From CAZQYC01 sp043746555 (lineage in GTDB: Bacteria > Pseudomonadota > Gammaproteobacteria > Steroidobacterales > Steroidobacteraceae), in assembly GCA_043746555.1 (NCBI GenBank), contig JAYTQU010000066.1, positions 1 to 20,225 of the forward strand: a stretch of 20,225 nt of DNA, read 5' to 3'. Under the pieces are notes generated by a model that was given only the letters and a program-made list of their open reading frames with translations, was not told the DNA's origin and searched no databases. Numbering within the stretch: the first letter of the stretch is position 1; each line of letters opens with the position of its first letter. The position numbers were made by a program, and so were the translations under genes. Shown one piece after another: positions 14,064 through 20,225 of the stretch.

Positions 14064-14444
14064 TTACGCCTTGCCCGGAGGTGCGTTCATCTTAATCGCC
14101 GCTTTACGCGGACCCTTGCGGGTGCGCGCATTGGTGCGTGTGCGCTGACCGCGTAACGGTAGGCCGCGACGATGACGAATACCGCGATAGCAACCGAGAT
14201 CCATCAAGCGCTTAACGCTCATGGAGACTTCGCGGCGCAGGTCGCCCTCAACTGGAACTTTCGCGACCTGGGCACGGATTGCCGTCACTTCCACGTCAGT
14301 GAGATCCTTTACCAAGGTCGTCGACTTGACATTGGCGGCAGAACAAATCGTGTACGCGCGCGTGCGCCCGATGCCGTAGATGGAGGTTAGCCCCACCCAT
14401 ACGTGCTTGTTCATCGGAATATTGATACCGGCAATGCGGGCCAT
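14064..14444 (-). CDS. rpsM: Ribosomal protein S13
   Basis: The protein has 126 residues (E. coli 118). S13 sits in the head of the 30S subunit and contacts the P-site tRNA and 50S bridges. The sequence starts MARIAGINIPMNKHVWVGLT and has the helix-two-turn-helix YGIGRTRAYTIC. The C-terminal basic tail GLPLRGQRTRTNARTRKGPR is intact, with a slightly longer end. A GAGAGAGG Shine-Dalgarno precedes it. It is the first gene of the alpha operon, after a 103-bp gap from rpmJ that holds a promoter-like sequence. Confidence 0.98.
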   Translation of the reverse strand: MARIAGINIPMNKHVWVGLTSIYGIGRTRAYTICSAANVKSTTLVKDLTDVEVTAIRAQVAKVPVEGDLRREVSMSVKRLMDLGCYRGIRHRRGLPLRGQRTRTNARTRKGPRKAAIKMNAPPGKA

Positions 14445-14475
14445 CTTGACCTCTCTCCGCAGTGAAAAACGCGGA

Positions 14476-14504
14476 AATTTAAACTAAAACGACTAGTAAC
14501 TCAA
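14476..14504 (-). promoter_or_regulatory. Possible internal promoter of the alpha operon
   Basis: On the minus strand, TTGAGT (14499-14504) and TAAATT (14476-14481) are separated by exactly 17 bp, matching sigma-70 spacing with moderate hexamers. It lies in the rpmJ-rpsM gap, 31 bp from the rpsM ATG. Downstream, TCCGC/GCGGA arms could fold next to the rpsM Shine-Dalgarno. In E. coli, S4 regulates translation from this leader through a pseudoknot; whether the same fold exists here cannot be told by eye. Confidence 0.45.
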
Positions 14505-14547
14505 TCTAAAAGAAGACTTTAGGCATTGCTGCCTGCCGTCATCCACC

Positions 14548-14661
14548 TCATCCTTGCCGTTGCTTATGCCGCGCATCCGAGCAAATGACATAGATCACCC
14601 GCCGACGCCGCACGATCTTGCAGTTCTTGCAGATCTTCTTAACCGAAGCTCGTACCTTCAT
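14548..14661 (-). CDS. rpmJ: Ribosomal protein L36 (zinc-ribbon type)
   Basis: The protein has 37 residues, starting MKVRASVKKICKNCKIVRRR. L36 is the smallest protein of the 50S subunit. The zinc ligands are C11, C14, C27 and H32 (CKNC ... CSDARH), so this is the zinc-binding form with all four ligands. The ATG at 14659-14661 follows GGAGAGAG. It lies between secY (66-bp gap) and rpsM, the usual gammaproteobacterial position; no infA is present between secY and rpmJ as found in betaproteobacteria. Confidence 0.96.
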   Translation of the reverse strand: MKVRASVKKICKNCKIVRRRRVIYVICSDARHKQRQG

Positions 14662-14727
14662 AACTCTCTCCGCAAACTCGCCTATGGGCCAACTCGCGCG
14701 CCAACCCGCGCCAATTCCGGCGCGACC

Positions 14728-16068
14728 TTAACTTGTCGGGCGCCCATAACCGCTTAAATTGGCCTTTTTCATTACGCTCTCGTATTGGCGCGACATCAGG
14801 TGCGCGGCGACTTGCGCCTGGAAATCCATGATGACGACCACCATAATCATCAACGAGGTGCCGCCAAAATAGAACGGCACACTAAATCGCGCAACCAGGA
14901 ACTCGGGCAACAAGCACACGGCGGCCACGTATAGCGCGCCCCAGACCGTCAGTCGGCCAAGTACTTTATCGATGTACTCGCCGGTTTGTTGGCCTGGCCG
15001 AATGCCGGGAATAAACGCGCCGGACTTTTTAAGGTTGTCAGCCGTCTCGCGCGCGTTGAACACGAGCGCAGTATAAAAGAAGCAGAAAAACACGATTAGG
15101 CCGCCATACAGCAGCATGTGGATCGGTTGTCCGGACGAAATCGCCGCCGAAAACTCTTGCAGCCAACTGCCGCCGGTCGCCGTGCCGAACCAACTCGCGA
15201 TGGTCTGCGGAAATAACAATAGACTCGATGCGAAGATCGGTGGAATCACGCCCGACATATTGAGCTTGAAGGGAATATGGGTCGTCTGTGGTGCCATGAC
15301 GCGCCCGCCTTGTTGGCGTTTCAGATAAGTGACTTGAATCCGACGCTGGCCGCGCTCGACGAACACGACGAAGTAAGTCACGCCGCCGACGACCACGAAC
15401 AGCAAAATCGCGATAAACGGCGACAATTCCCCGTTGCCGACCATCTGCAACACGCGACCGAGCGCCCCCGGCATGCCGGCCACGATACCCGAGAGAATGA
15501 TCATCGAGATACCGTTACCGAGGCCTCGCTCGGTAATTTGCTCGCCCAACCACATAAGGAACATGGTGCCCGCCACCAAGGTCGCAGTCGCAATCACCGT
15601 GAATTGAATGCCGGGATTAATTACCACCCCTTGTGTCTGCAACGCTGCAACCGTCCCCAAGGCTTGGAACGTCGCCAAAGCCACGGTACCGTACCGGGTG
15701 TATTGAGTGAGCTTGCGTCGGCCGGATTCGCCTTCCTTTTTGATCGACTCAAGCGACGGAACCACCACCGCCATCATCTGCACGATGATCGACGCAGTAA
15801 TGTACGGCGTGACGCTCAGTGCAAAAATCGACAGCCGTTGCATCGCTCCGCCGGAAATCATGTTCATCATGCCCAGCATCGACTTTTGCGTGTCGCCGAA
15901 GAAACGCGCGAGTTGTGACGCGTCGACGCCAGGCACCGGAATAAAGGTACCGATGCGATAGACGATCAATGCGCCCAGCAAAAAGAACAGCCGTTTGCGC
16001 AGCTCGGCAAAGCGCGTCACGTCGCCAAGTGCGGCGAGCGGATTCGTGCTTGATGTATGAGTGGCCAC
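14728..16068 (-). CDS. secY: Preprotein translocase subunit SecY
   Basis: The protein has 446 residues (E. coli 443). SecY is the ten-helix inner-membrane channel of the general secretion pathway, working with SecE, SecG and SecA. TM1 (about 26-44) follows the FAELRKRLFFLLGALIVYR start. The plug region and the NMISGGAMQRLSIFALSVTP segment are present. The cytoplasmic loop VFVERGQRRIQVTYLKRQQG and the C-terminal MSRQYESVMKKANLSGYGR are conserved. The start is GTG (16066-16068), 18 bp after rplO, with a weak Shine-Dalgarno, suggesting translational coupling. A short GC hairpin (14707-14724) follows the stop codon without a T-run. Confidence 0.98.
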   Translation of the reverse strand: MATHTSSTNPLAALGDVTRFAELRKRLFFLLGALIVYRIGTFIPVPGVDASQLARFFGDTQKSMLGMMNMISGGAMQRLSIFALSVTPYITASIIVQMMAVVVPSLESIKKEGESGRRKLTQYTRYGTVALATFQALGTVAALQTQGVVINPGIQFTVIATATLVAGTMFLMWLGEQITERGLGNGISMIILSGIVAGMPGALGRVLQMVGNGELSPFIAILLFVVVGGVTYFVVFVERGQRRIQVTYLKRQQGGRVMAPQTTHIPFKLNMSGVIPPIFASSLLLFPQTIASWFGTATGGSWLQEFSAAISSGQPIHMLLYGGLIVFFCFFYTALVFNARETADNLKKSGAFIPGIRPGQQTGEYIDKVLGRLTVWGALYVAAVCLLPEFLVARFSVPFYFGGTSLMIMVVVIMDFQAQVAAHLMSRQYESVMKKANLSGYGRPTS

Positions 16069-16086
16069 GGTAATACTTGAATTCAG

Positions 16087-16551
16087 CTATTTAGTTGCTG
16101 CAATCGTTTCAATGCGCCCGCCGGCGGCTTCAATCGCAGCGCGTGCACCCTTGGTGACATGAACCCCTTTGACCGTTACAGCGCGAGCAATCTCGCCCGA
16201 CGATACGATGCGCGCACGCAGCGCAGTGGCCGGAACGACATTAGCTTGCTTTAAGGTTTCGATATCAATGGCGTCGCCTGTGACTTTCGCAAGCTCGCTC
16301 AGGCGAACTTCCGCAACCGTCCGCGACATTGCCGATCGAAATCCGACCTTGGGCAATCGCCGTTGCAAAGGCATTTGACCGCCTTCGAAACCGACTTTGT
16401 GATAGCCGCCTTTACGAGCGCGCTGACCTTTCACGCCGCGACCGCAGGTCTTACCTTGTCCGGCGGATCCGCCGCGACCGACGCGCAGCCGAACCTTCTT
16501 GCTGCCGGGTGCGGGAGCCATGTTATTGAGACGCAGGGTATTGAGAGGCAT
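16087..16551 (-). CDS. rplO: Ribosomal protein L15
   Basis: The protein has 154 residues (E. coli 144). L15 is a late-assembly 50S protein with a long N-terminal arm. The start MPLNTLRLNNMAPAPGSKK and the glycine/arginine-rich arm (RVGRGGSAGQGKTCGRGVKG) are typical, followed by GFEGGQMPLQRRLPKVGF. The C-terminal globular part is less conserved and ends in ETIAATK. It lies between rpmD and secY in the standard spc order. Confidence 0.97.
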   Translation of the reverse strand: MPLNTLRLNNMAPAPGSKKVRLRVGRGGSAGQGKTCGRGVKGQRARKGGYHKVGFEGGQMPLQRRLPKVGFRSAMSRTVAEVRLSELAKVTGDAIDIETLKQANVVPATALRARIVSSGEIARAVTVKGVHVTKGARAAIEAAGGRIETIAATK

Positions 16552-16594
16552 GTTCGTTGCTCTTAAAAATTAGTGAAGCGTTGCCGGAAAACCT

Positions 16595-16813
16595 TCAGGC
16601 TTCTTCCACTTTCAACATATGCTGAGCCGCGATCAGCATGCCGTCGATTTGCGGTGTACGCGTTACGACAGCACTGCGATGAATTCGGCGTAGCCCCAAG
16701 CCACGCACCGTCGCCTGGTGCGATTTGAGTTGTCCAGCCAAGCTTCTGATTAGCGTGACCTTCACTTGTTTGGCTGCGGCTTTGGCCGAAGCGGATTTCT
16801 TTGCGGTTGCCAT
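16595..16813 (-). CDS. rpmD: Ribosomal protein L30
   Basis: The protein has 72 residues from ATG 16811-16813; E. coli L30 has 59. L30 belongs to the 50S subunit. The core runs from KQVKVTLIRSLAGQLKSHQA through VRGLGLRRI to the terminal MLKVEE, all family hallmarks. About 15 extra N-terminal residues (Ala/Lys/Ser-rich) precede it. A TTG three codons upstream (16820-16822) is in frame, but ATG is the more likely start. It follows rpsE by 15 bp with no clear Shine-Dalgarno, so translation may be coupled. Confidence 0.95.
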   Translation of the reverse strand: MATAKKSASAKAAAKQVKVTLIRSLAGQLKSHQATVRGLGLRRIHRSAVVTRTPQIDGMLIAAQHMLKVEEA

Positions 16814-16828
16814 AGGATTCAAATCACA

Positions 16829-17335
16829 CTAGCCCACGATCTCTTCTATGCGCTTGCCGCGCTTCGCCGCAATCTGTTCCGGCGCACGCATTTTGGCGAG
16901 CGCCAACATGGTCGCGCGTACAACGTTCATCGGATTACGCGAACCGTAACTCTTGGCGAGCACATTGCGCACGCCGGCGCATTCGAACACCGCGCGCATG
17001 CTGCCGCCGGCGATCACGCCGGTACCGTCGGATGCCGGTTGCATGTAGACGCGCGTCGCGCCATGTCGGCCGGTGGTCGCATAGTGCAATGTCGCTGCAC
17101 GAAGCCCAACCGTGACCAAACTTTTGCGCGCCTGCTGCATGGCTTTTTGGATCGCGACCGGCACTTCGCGCGCCTTGCCGTAACCAAAGCCAACGCGGCC
17201 TTGACCGTCGCCAACCACAGTGAGCGCGGTGAAGCCGAATTGGCGACCGCCCTTCACAACTTTCGCAACGCGATTAACGGCGACGAGCTTTTCGATCAGA
17301 TCGTCGCTCGACGCGTTTTTTTCGACTCTTGCCAT
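16829..17335 (-). CDS. rpsE: Ribosomal protein S5
   Basis: The protein has 168 residues (E. coli 167). S5 lies in the 30S body near the mRNA entry and affects accuracy. The double-stranded RNA-binding-like N-terminal domain contains LVAVNRVAKVVKGGRQFGFT and GDGQGRVGFGYGKAREVP. The C-terminal domain contains GTGVIAGGSMRAVFECAGV and SRNPMNVVRATMLAL. Nothing unusual is seen. It lies 46 bp after rplR. Confidence 0.98.
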   Translation of the reverse strand: MARVEKNASSDDLIEKLVAVNRVAKVVKGGRQFGFTALTVVGDGQGRVGFGYGKAREVPVAIQKAMQQARKSLVTVGLRAATLHYATTGRHGATRVYMQPASDGTGVIAGGSMRAVFECAGVRNVLAKSYGSRNPMNVVRATMLALAKMRAPEQIAAKRGKRIEEIVG

Positions 17336-17381
17336 TGTTTTAAATTCCTGCGAGTGCTCGGTAAAAAGCGACCGATGTCAA

Positions 17382-17738
17382 TTAGAACTTAAGCCCGTGT
17401 TCGCGGGCAGCTTCGGCCAATGCCTTGATGCGCCCGTGATACTTGAACCCCGATCGATCGAAAGCGACATCGACAATTCCAGCGACTTTCGCTTTTTCGG
17501 CGATCGCTTTGCCGACTGCGGCGGCGGCAGCCGCATTGCCCGTGCCCTTGAGGCTCGTTCGCACGTCCTTCTGCACTGTCGATGCACTGGCCAACACCTT
17601 CGAATTCACGTCCAGAATCTGCGCATAGATGTGCTGCGGCGTGCGATGCACCGACAAACGCAGCGCTTTGAGCTCGCGAATCTTGGCGCGGCTGCGCGTG
17701 GCGCGGCGCAATCGCTGAACTTTCTTGGATGTACTCAT
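17382..17738 (-). CDS. rplR: Ribosomal protein L18
   Basis: The protein has 118 residues (E. coli 117). L18 binds 5S rRNA together with L5 in the central protuberance. The basic N-terminus (SKKVQRLRRATRSRAKIREL), LSVHRTPQHIYAQI, the Ala-rich segment AAAAAVGKAIAEKAK, and the C-terminal FDRSGFKYHGRIKALAEAAREHGL are standard. It lies between rplF and rpsE. Confidence 0.98.
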   Translation of the reverse strand: MSTSKKVQRLRRATRSRAKIRELKALRLSVHRTPQHIYAQILDVNSKVLASASTVQKDVRTSLKGTGNAAAAAAVGKAIAEKAKVAGIVDVAFDRSGFKYHGRIKALAEAAREHGLKF

Positions 17739-17782
17739 AATCGTGTCTCTTAACTCGTAAAGCAGTCGCAGCAGTGCGTCGA

Positions 17783-18316
17783 CTACTTCTTCTTCGCTTC
17801 CTTCAATTCGATTTTTTCGCCTGCATAGCGAACGCCCTTGCCCTTGTACGGCTCCGGAGGGCGATACGCACGAATGTTGGCGGCGGCCTGCCCGACTTTC
17901 TGACAGTCATTGCCTTTGATCACAATCTCAGTTTGACTCGGCGTTTCGATCGTGATGCCTTCCGGCGCCACATAAACAATCGGGTGCGAGAACCCCAACG
18001 TGAGATTGAGATTCTTGCCCTGAGCCGCGGCGCGATAACCGACGCCAACCAATTCCAACTTGCGCTCAAAACCCTTACTCACGCCTTGCACAATATTGGC
18101 TAAATGCGCGCGCGTCGACCCCGCAACCATGTCGGTTTCACTTGAGTCGTTCGCTTTCTTAACCGTCAGCGCCGCGCCTTCTTGCACAACGGAGATGCCG
18201 GCGCTCAGCGCCAAACTCAAGGTGCCTTTCGCGCCTTTGATCGTGACGGCATTCGCCGCCACCGTGGCGGTAACGCCCTGCGGTAATGGAACCGGTTGTT
18301 TTGCTACTCGTGACAT
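17783..18316 (-). CDS. rplF: Ribosomal protein L6
   Basis: The protein has 177 residues from ATG 18314-18316, identical in length to E. coli L6. It starts SRVAKQPVPLPQGV and ends with the conserved RPPEPYKGKGVRYAGE motif and a Lys-rich tail. L6 sits near the GTPase-associated centre of the 50S subunit. An upstream in-frame start at 18379 would overlap the end of rpsH and add 21 unconserved residues, so I reject it. It lies 31 bp after rpsH. Confidence 0.98.
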   Translation of the reverse strand: MSRVAKQPVPLPQGVTATVAANAVTIKGAKGTLSLALSAGISVVQEGAALTVKKANDSSETDMVAGSTRAHLANIVQGVSKGFERKLELVGVGYRAAAQGKNLNLTLGFSHPIVYVAPEGITIETPSQTEIVIKGNDCQKVGQAAANIRAYRPPEPYKGKGVRYAGEKIELKEAKKK

Positions 18317-18347
18317 AGTCAATCTCTGAATAAATTCGCGCTGCAGT

Positions 18348-18743
18348 TTACGACACGATGCAAAGCACTTCGCCGCCATGGCCGGCGGCGCGCGCTTGGC
18401 GATCGGTCATCACGCCCTTCGACGTCGAGATAATCGCAACGCCCAGCCCACCGAGAATCGACGGCAATTCGTCTTTGCCCTTGTAGACACGCAAACCAGG
18501 TCGGCTCACGCGATCCAAACGATCGATGACCGGCTTGCCCTGGTAATAACGCAGCTGTACCAACAAAGAGGTTTTCCCGTCTTCGGTCTGCGTTGTGAAA
18601 TCTTCAATGTAGCCTTCTTCCTTCAGCACCTTCGCCAAAGCTAATTTCACTTTAGAAGAAGGCAAGGTGACTTGCGTGCGCCCGGCCGCTTGGCCATTGC
18701 GGATGCGCGTCAAGAAGTCGGCAATAGGATCAGTCATGCTCAT
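18348..18743 (-). CDS. rpsH: Ribosomal protein S8
   Basis: The protein has 131 residues (E. coli 130). S8 binds 16S rRNA helix 21 in the central domain, and in E. coli it represses spc operon translation by binding mRNA at the rplX-rplE junction. The start MSMTDPIADFLTRIRNGQAA and the end GVMTDRQARAAGHGGEVLC are typical. The first of two nearby ATGs (18741-18743) is chosen, since the S8 family starts Met-Ser-Met. A candidate target hairpin is at 19686-19716. Confidence 0.98.
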   Translation of the reverse strand: MSMTDPIADFLTRIRNGQAAGRTQVTLPSSKVKLALAKVLKEEGYIEDFTTQTEDGKTSLLVQLRYYQGKPVIDRLDRVSRPGLRVYKGKDELPSILGGLGVAIISTSKGVMTDRQARAAGHGGEVLCIVS

Positions 18744-18767
18744 AATTTGCTCCGCTGGTTCCAGCCG

Positions 18768-19073
18768 TTACCAGCTGGCCTTTCCGAGGCCGGGAATTTC
18801 GCCGCGCATCGTGGCTTCGCGCAGTTTGCTACGGCCTAAGCCGAACTTACGATACACACCACGCGAACGACCGGTGATTTGGCAGCGATTGCGTCCGCGC
18901 ACGGGACTCGTATCGCGCGGCATCGCCTGCAACTTTGCTTGCGCGGCCTCCCGGTCGGCCTCGCTCGTCTTCGGGCTGCGAATCGTTTCTTTCAACTGCG
19001 CACGTTTCGCGCCGAAGCGTTTCACTAACGCTTTGCGCTTCGTCTCGCGATTGATCATCGATGTTTTAGCCAT
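18768..19073 (-). CDS. rpsN: Ribosomal protein S14, zinc-free long form
   Basis: The protein has 101 residues, the same as E. coli. This is the long form without the two CxxC zinc motifs; only one Cys is visible (RNRCQITGRSRG). S14 is in the 30S head. The start AKTSMINRETKRKALVKRF and the end LREATMRGEIPGLGKASW are family hallmarks. It lies between rplE and rpsH. Confidence 0.98.
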   Translation of the reverse strand: MAKTSMINRETKRKALVKRFGAKRAQLKETIRSPKTSEADREAAQAKLQAMPRDTSPVRGRNRCQITGRSRGVYRKFGLGRSKLREATMRGEIPGLGKASW

Positions 19074-19120
19074 TGCGACTGAACCTCTGCCCTAGAGTCG
19101 ATACTTGTAAAAGTCGAAAC

Positions 19121-19660
19121 TTATTTACGGAACGGAAAACTAAACGCTTCAAGCAATGCACGGCCTGCTTTGTCGTCGCGCGCCGTCGTGGTAATCGTAA
19201 TATCCATCCCGCGGATCGCATCGATTTGGTCGTAAGCGATCTCGGGAAAAATAATTTGTTCGCGCACGCCGAAGTTGTAGTTACCGCGACCATCGAACGA
19301 GCGCGCACTCACGCCGCGAAAGTCGCGAATACGCGGCATCGCAATGCTCACTAAACGATCCAAGAATTCGTACATACGCGCGCCACGCAGCGTCACCTTG
19401 CAACCGATCGCTTGGTTATCGCGCACTTTGAACGACGCAACCGACTTACGCGACTTGGTGACCAACGGCTTTTGACCGGTAATCTTGGTCAAATCGCCCA
19501 CGGCGTTGTCCATGATCTTCTTGTCCGCCACAGCTTCACCCACGCCCATGTTCACCGTGATCTTGGTGATCTTCGGTACTTCCATAATGTTGGCGACGCC
19601 CAAACTCTTTTGCAGTTCCGGGCGAATGGTGTCGCGATAAATTTTTTGCAGCCTGGTCAT
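19121..19660 (-). CDS. rplE: Ribosomal protein L5
   Basis: The protein has 179 residues, as in E. coli. L5 binds 5S rRNA and forms part of the central protuberance. It starts MTRLQKIYRDTIRPELQKSL and shows ITVNMGVGEAVADKK, the basic TKSRKSVASFKVRDNQAIG loop, and NYNFGVREQIIFPEI. The gap before it (107 bp from rplX) is the longest in this part of the operon and holds a hairpin. Confidence 0.98.
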   Translation of the reverse strand: MTRLQKIYRDTIRPELQKSLGVANIMEVPKITKITVNMGVGEAVADKKIMDNAVGDLTKITGQKPLVTKSRKSVASFKVRDNQAIGCKVTLRGARMYEFLDRLVSIAMPRIRDFRGVSARSFDGRGNYNFGVREQIIFPEIAYDQIDAIRGMDITITTTARDDKAGRALLEAFSFPFRK

Positions 19661-19685
19661 TTGTCTCTACCTTTTTCGTCGCCTG

Positions 19686-19716
19686 TGCTCCGATTCTTTA
19701 TTGAATCGCTGGAGCA
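19686..19716 (-). promoter_or_regulatory. Hairpin in the rplX-rplE leader, candidate S8 control site
   Basis: On the minus strand, TGCTCC-AGC-GATTC-AATAAA-GAATC-GGAGCA forms a stem of 6 and 5 bp with an AGC bulge on the 5' side and an AATAAA loop. It ends 25 bases before the rplE ATG. In E. coli, S8 represses the spc operon by binding an irregular helix in just this intercistronic region. Identity with an S8 site is inferred from position only. A second small stem (CGACGC/GCGTCG, 19761-19777) spans the rplX stop. Confidence 0.4.
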
Positions 19717-19767
19717 TCAAGCAACGACTTCATTAACCTTTACATCACGTAGCCAGCGGCCGACGCA

Positions 19768-20082
19768 TTAGGCGTCGACGACTTCTTTGTTGGATTTGAA
19801 AAAACGCACCTTGCGGCCGTCGCCCAGCGTTCTGACACCAACGCGATCGCCCTTCTTTGCCGCCGCGTTCCACAACATCACATTCGAAATGGCGAGCGGC
19901 GCCGATTGATCGATGATGCCGCCCTGGACTTGGCGCTGAGGATTCGGCTTGACGTGTTTCTTCACCACGTTGATGCCTTCCACCAGAACTTTGCCTTCCA
20001 GCACTTCAAGAACACTGCCGCGTCGGCCCTTATCGCGGCCTGCGATCACGACAACTTCATCACCTTTGCGAATCTTATTCAT
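19768..20082 (-). CDS. rplX: Ribosomal protein L24
   Basis: The protein has 104 residues, equal to E. coli. L24 initiates 50S assembly by binding the 5' end of 23S rRNA. The KOW motif is at the N-terminus (IRKGDEVVVIAGRDKGRRGSVLEV, about 4-27), followed by EGINVVKKHVKPN and GGIIDQSAPL. It lies after rplN by 49 bp. Confidence 0.98.
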   Translation of the reverse strand: MNKIRKGDEVVVIAGRDKGRRGSVLEVLEGKVLVEGINVVKKHVKPNPQRQVQGGIIDQSAPLAISNVMLWNAAAKKGDRVGVRTLGDGRKVRFFKSNKEVVDA

Positions 20083-20131
20083 AACTAAACCTGGTTGGTC
20101 GTATTCGTTTGGCCGAATTCAGTTGCACCGC

Positions 20132-20225
20132 TTAGAGCACTTCCGGAGCCAGAGAAATAATCTTCATGAACTGCGCGGTGCGCAGCTCGCGCGTCACCGG
20201 TCCAAAGATACGAGTGCCGATCGGC
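20132..20225 (-). CDS. rplN: Ribosomal protein L14, C-terminal end only
   Basis: Only the last 30 codons plus a stop are in the window. The residues PIGTRIFGPVTRELR and FMKIISLAPEVL are the near-invariant C-terminus of L14, a 50S protein at the subunit interface. The remainder lies beyond base 20225. It is the first spc operon gene, as expected upstream of rplX. Confidence 0.97.
   Translation of the reverse strand, partial: PIGTRIFGPVTRELRTAQFMKIISLAPEVL

Noticed and set aside
15277..15918. A 213-residue plus-strand open frame
   Set aside because: It is antisense to secY. Its His/Arg/Asp-rich composition is the shadow of membrane-helix codons on the other strand.
16766..17392. A 208-residue plus-strand open frame
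   Set aside because: It is antisense to rpmD and rpsE, both certain genes, and shows no family features.
18317..18379. Upstream start for L6
   Set aside because: It would overlap the end of rpsH, and the added residues are not part of the L6 family; the 177-residue form matches E. coli exactly.

Overview
The window looks like a chromosomal segment from a non-enteric gammaproteobacterium. The evidence is the canonical spc and alpha ribosomal-protein operons on the minus strand, rpmJ lying directly after secY with no infA between them, a zinc-free 101-residue S14, an E. coli-like RpoA with a complete alpha-CTD, and a divergent ssb-uvrA pair a few kilobases beyond rplQ. A rplQ/uvrA/ssb neighbourhood is also known from Pseudomonas. 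Genus cannot be fixed from the sequence alone; a lineage near Nevskiales or Steroidobacterales is only a guess.

Left part (1-5640), accessory in character. It starts with the N-terminus of an exported protein cut by the window edge. A two-CBS-domain protein and a small coiled-coil lipoprotein follow. Next are two separate exported double-VOC (glyoxalase-fold) proteins. Between these lie a methyltransferase of doubtful function and a FitAB/VapBC-type toxin-antitoxin pair whose upstream region carries two tandem TGCTAGCA palindromes.

Middle (5616-11278), housekeeping genes with small accessory genes. ssb (minus) and uvrA (plus) diverge from an intergenic region with an exact CTG-N10-CAG LexA-type box. 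A GNAT acetyltransferase, an Ala/Pro/Glu-rich lipoprotein and mscL follow, all on the minus strand. The gaps hold a 16-bp tandem repeat, a degenerate ATTCAAAGTTCT repeat tract and two clear intrinsic terminators.

Right part (11316-20225), the ribosomal block. In transcription order it is rplN (partial), rplX, rplE, rpsN, rpsH, rplF, rplR, rpsE, rpmD, rplO, secY, rpmJ, rpsM, rpsK, rpsD, rpoA, rplQ, then a terminator. It makes ribosomal proteins, the SecY translocon channel and the RNA polymerase alpha subunit. Possible internal control points are a hairpin between rplX and rplE (where S8 acts in E. coli) and a promoter-like sequence between rpmJ and rpsM (where S4 control of the alpha operon acts in E. 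coli).

I found no RNA gene, CRISPR array, transposase or clear novel multi-gene system. The most unusual items are the methyltransferase with a lost SAM-binding acidic residue and no ATG start, the tandem-palindrome operator of the toxin-antitoxin pair, and a 15-bp hairpin upstream of the coiled-coil lipoprotein gene.
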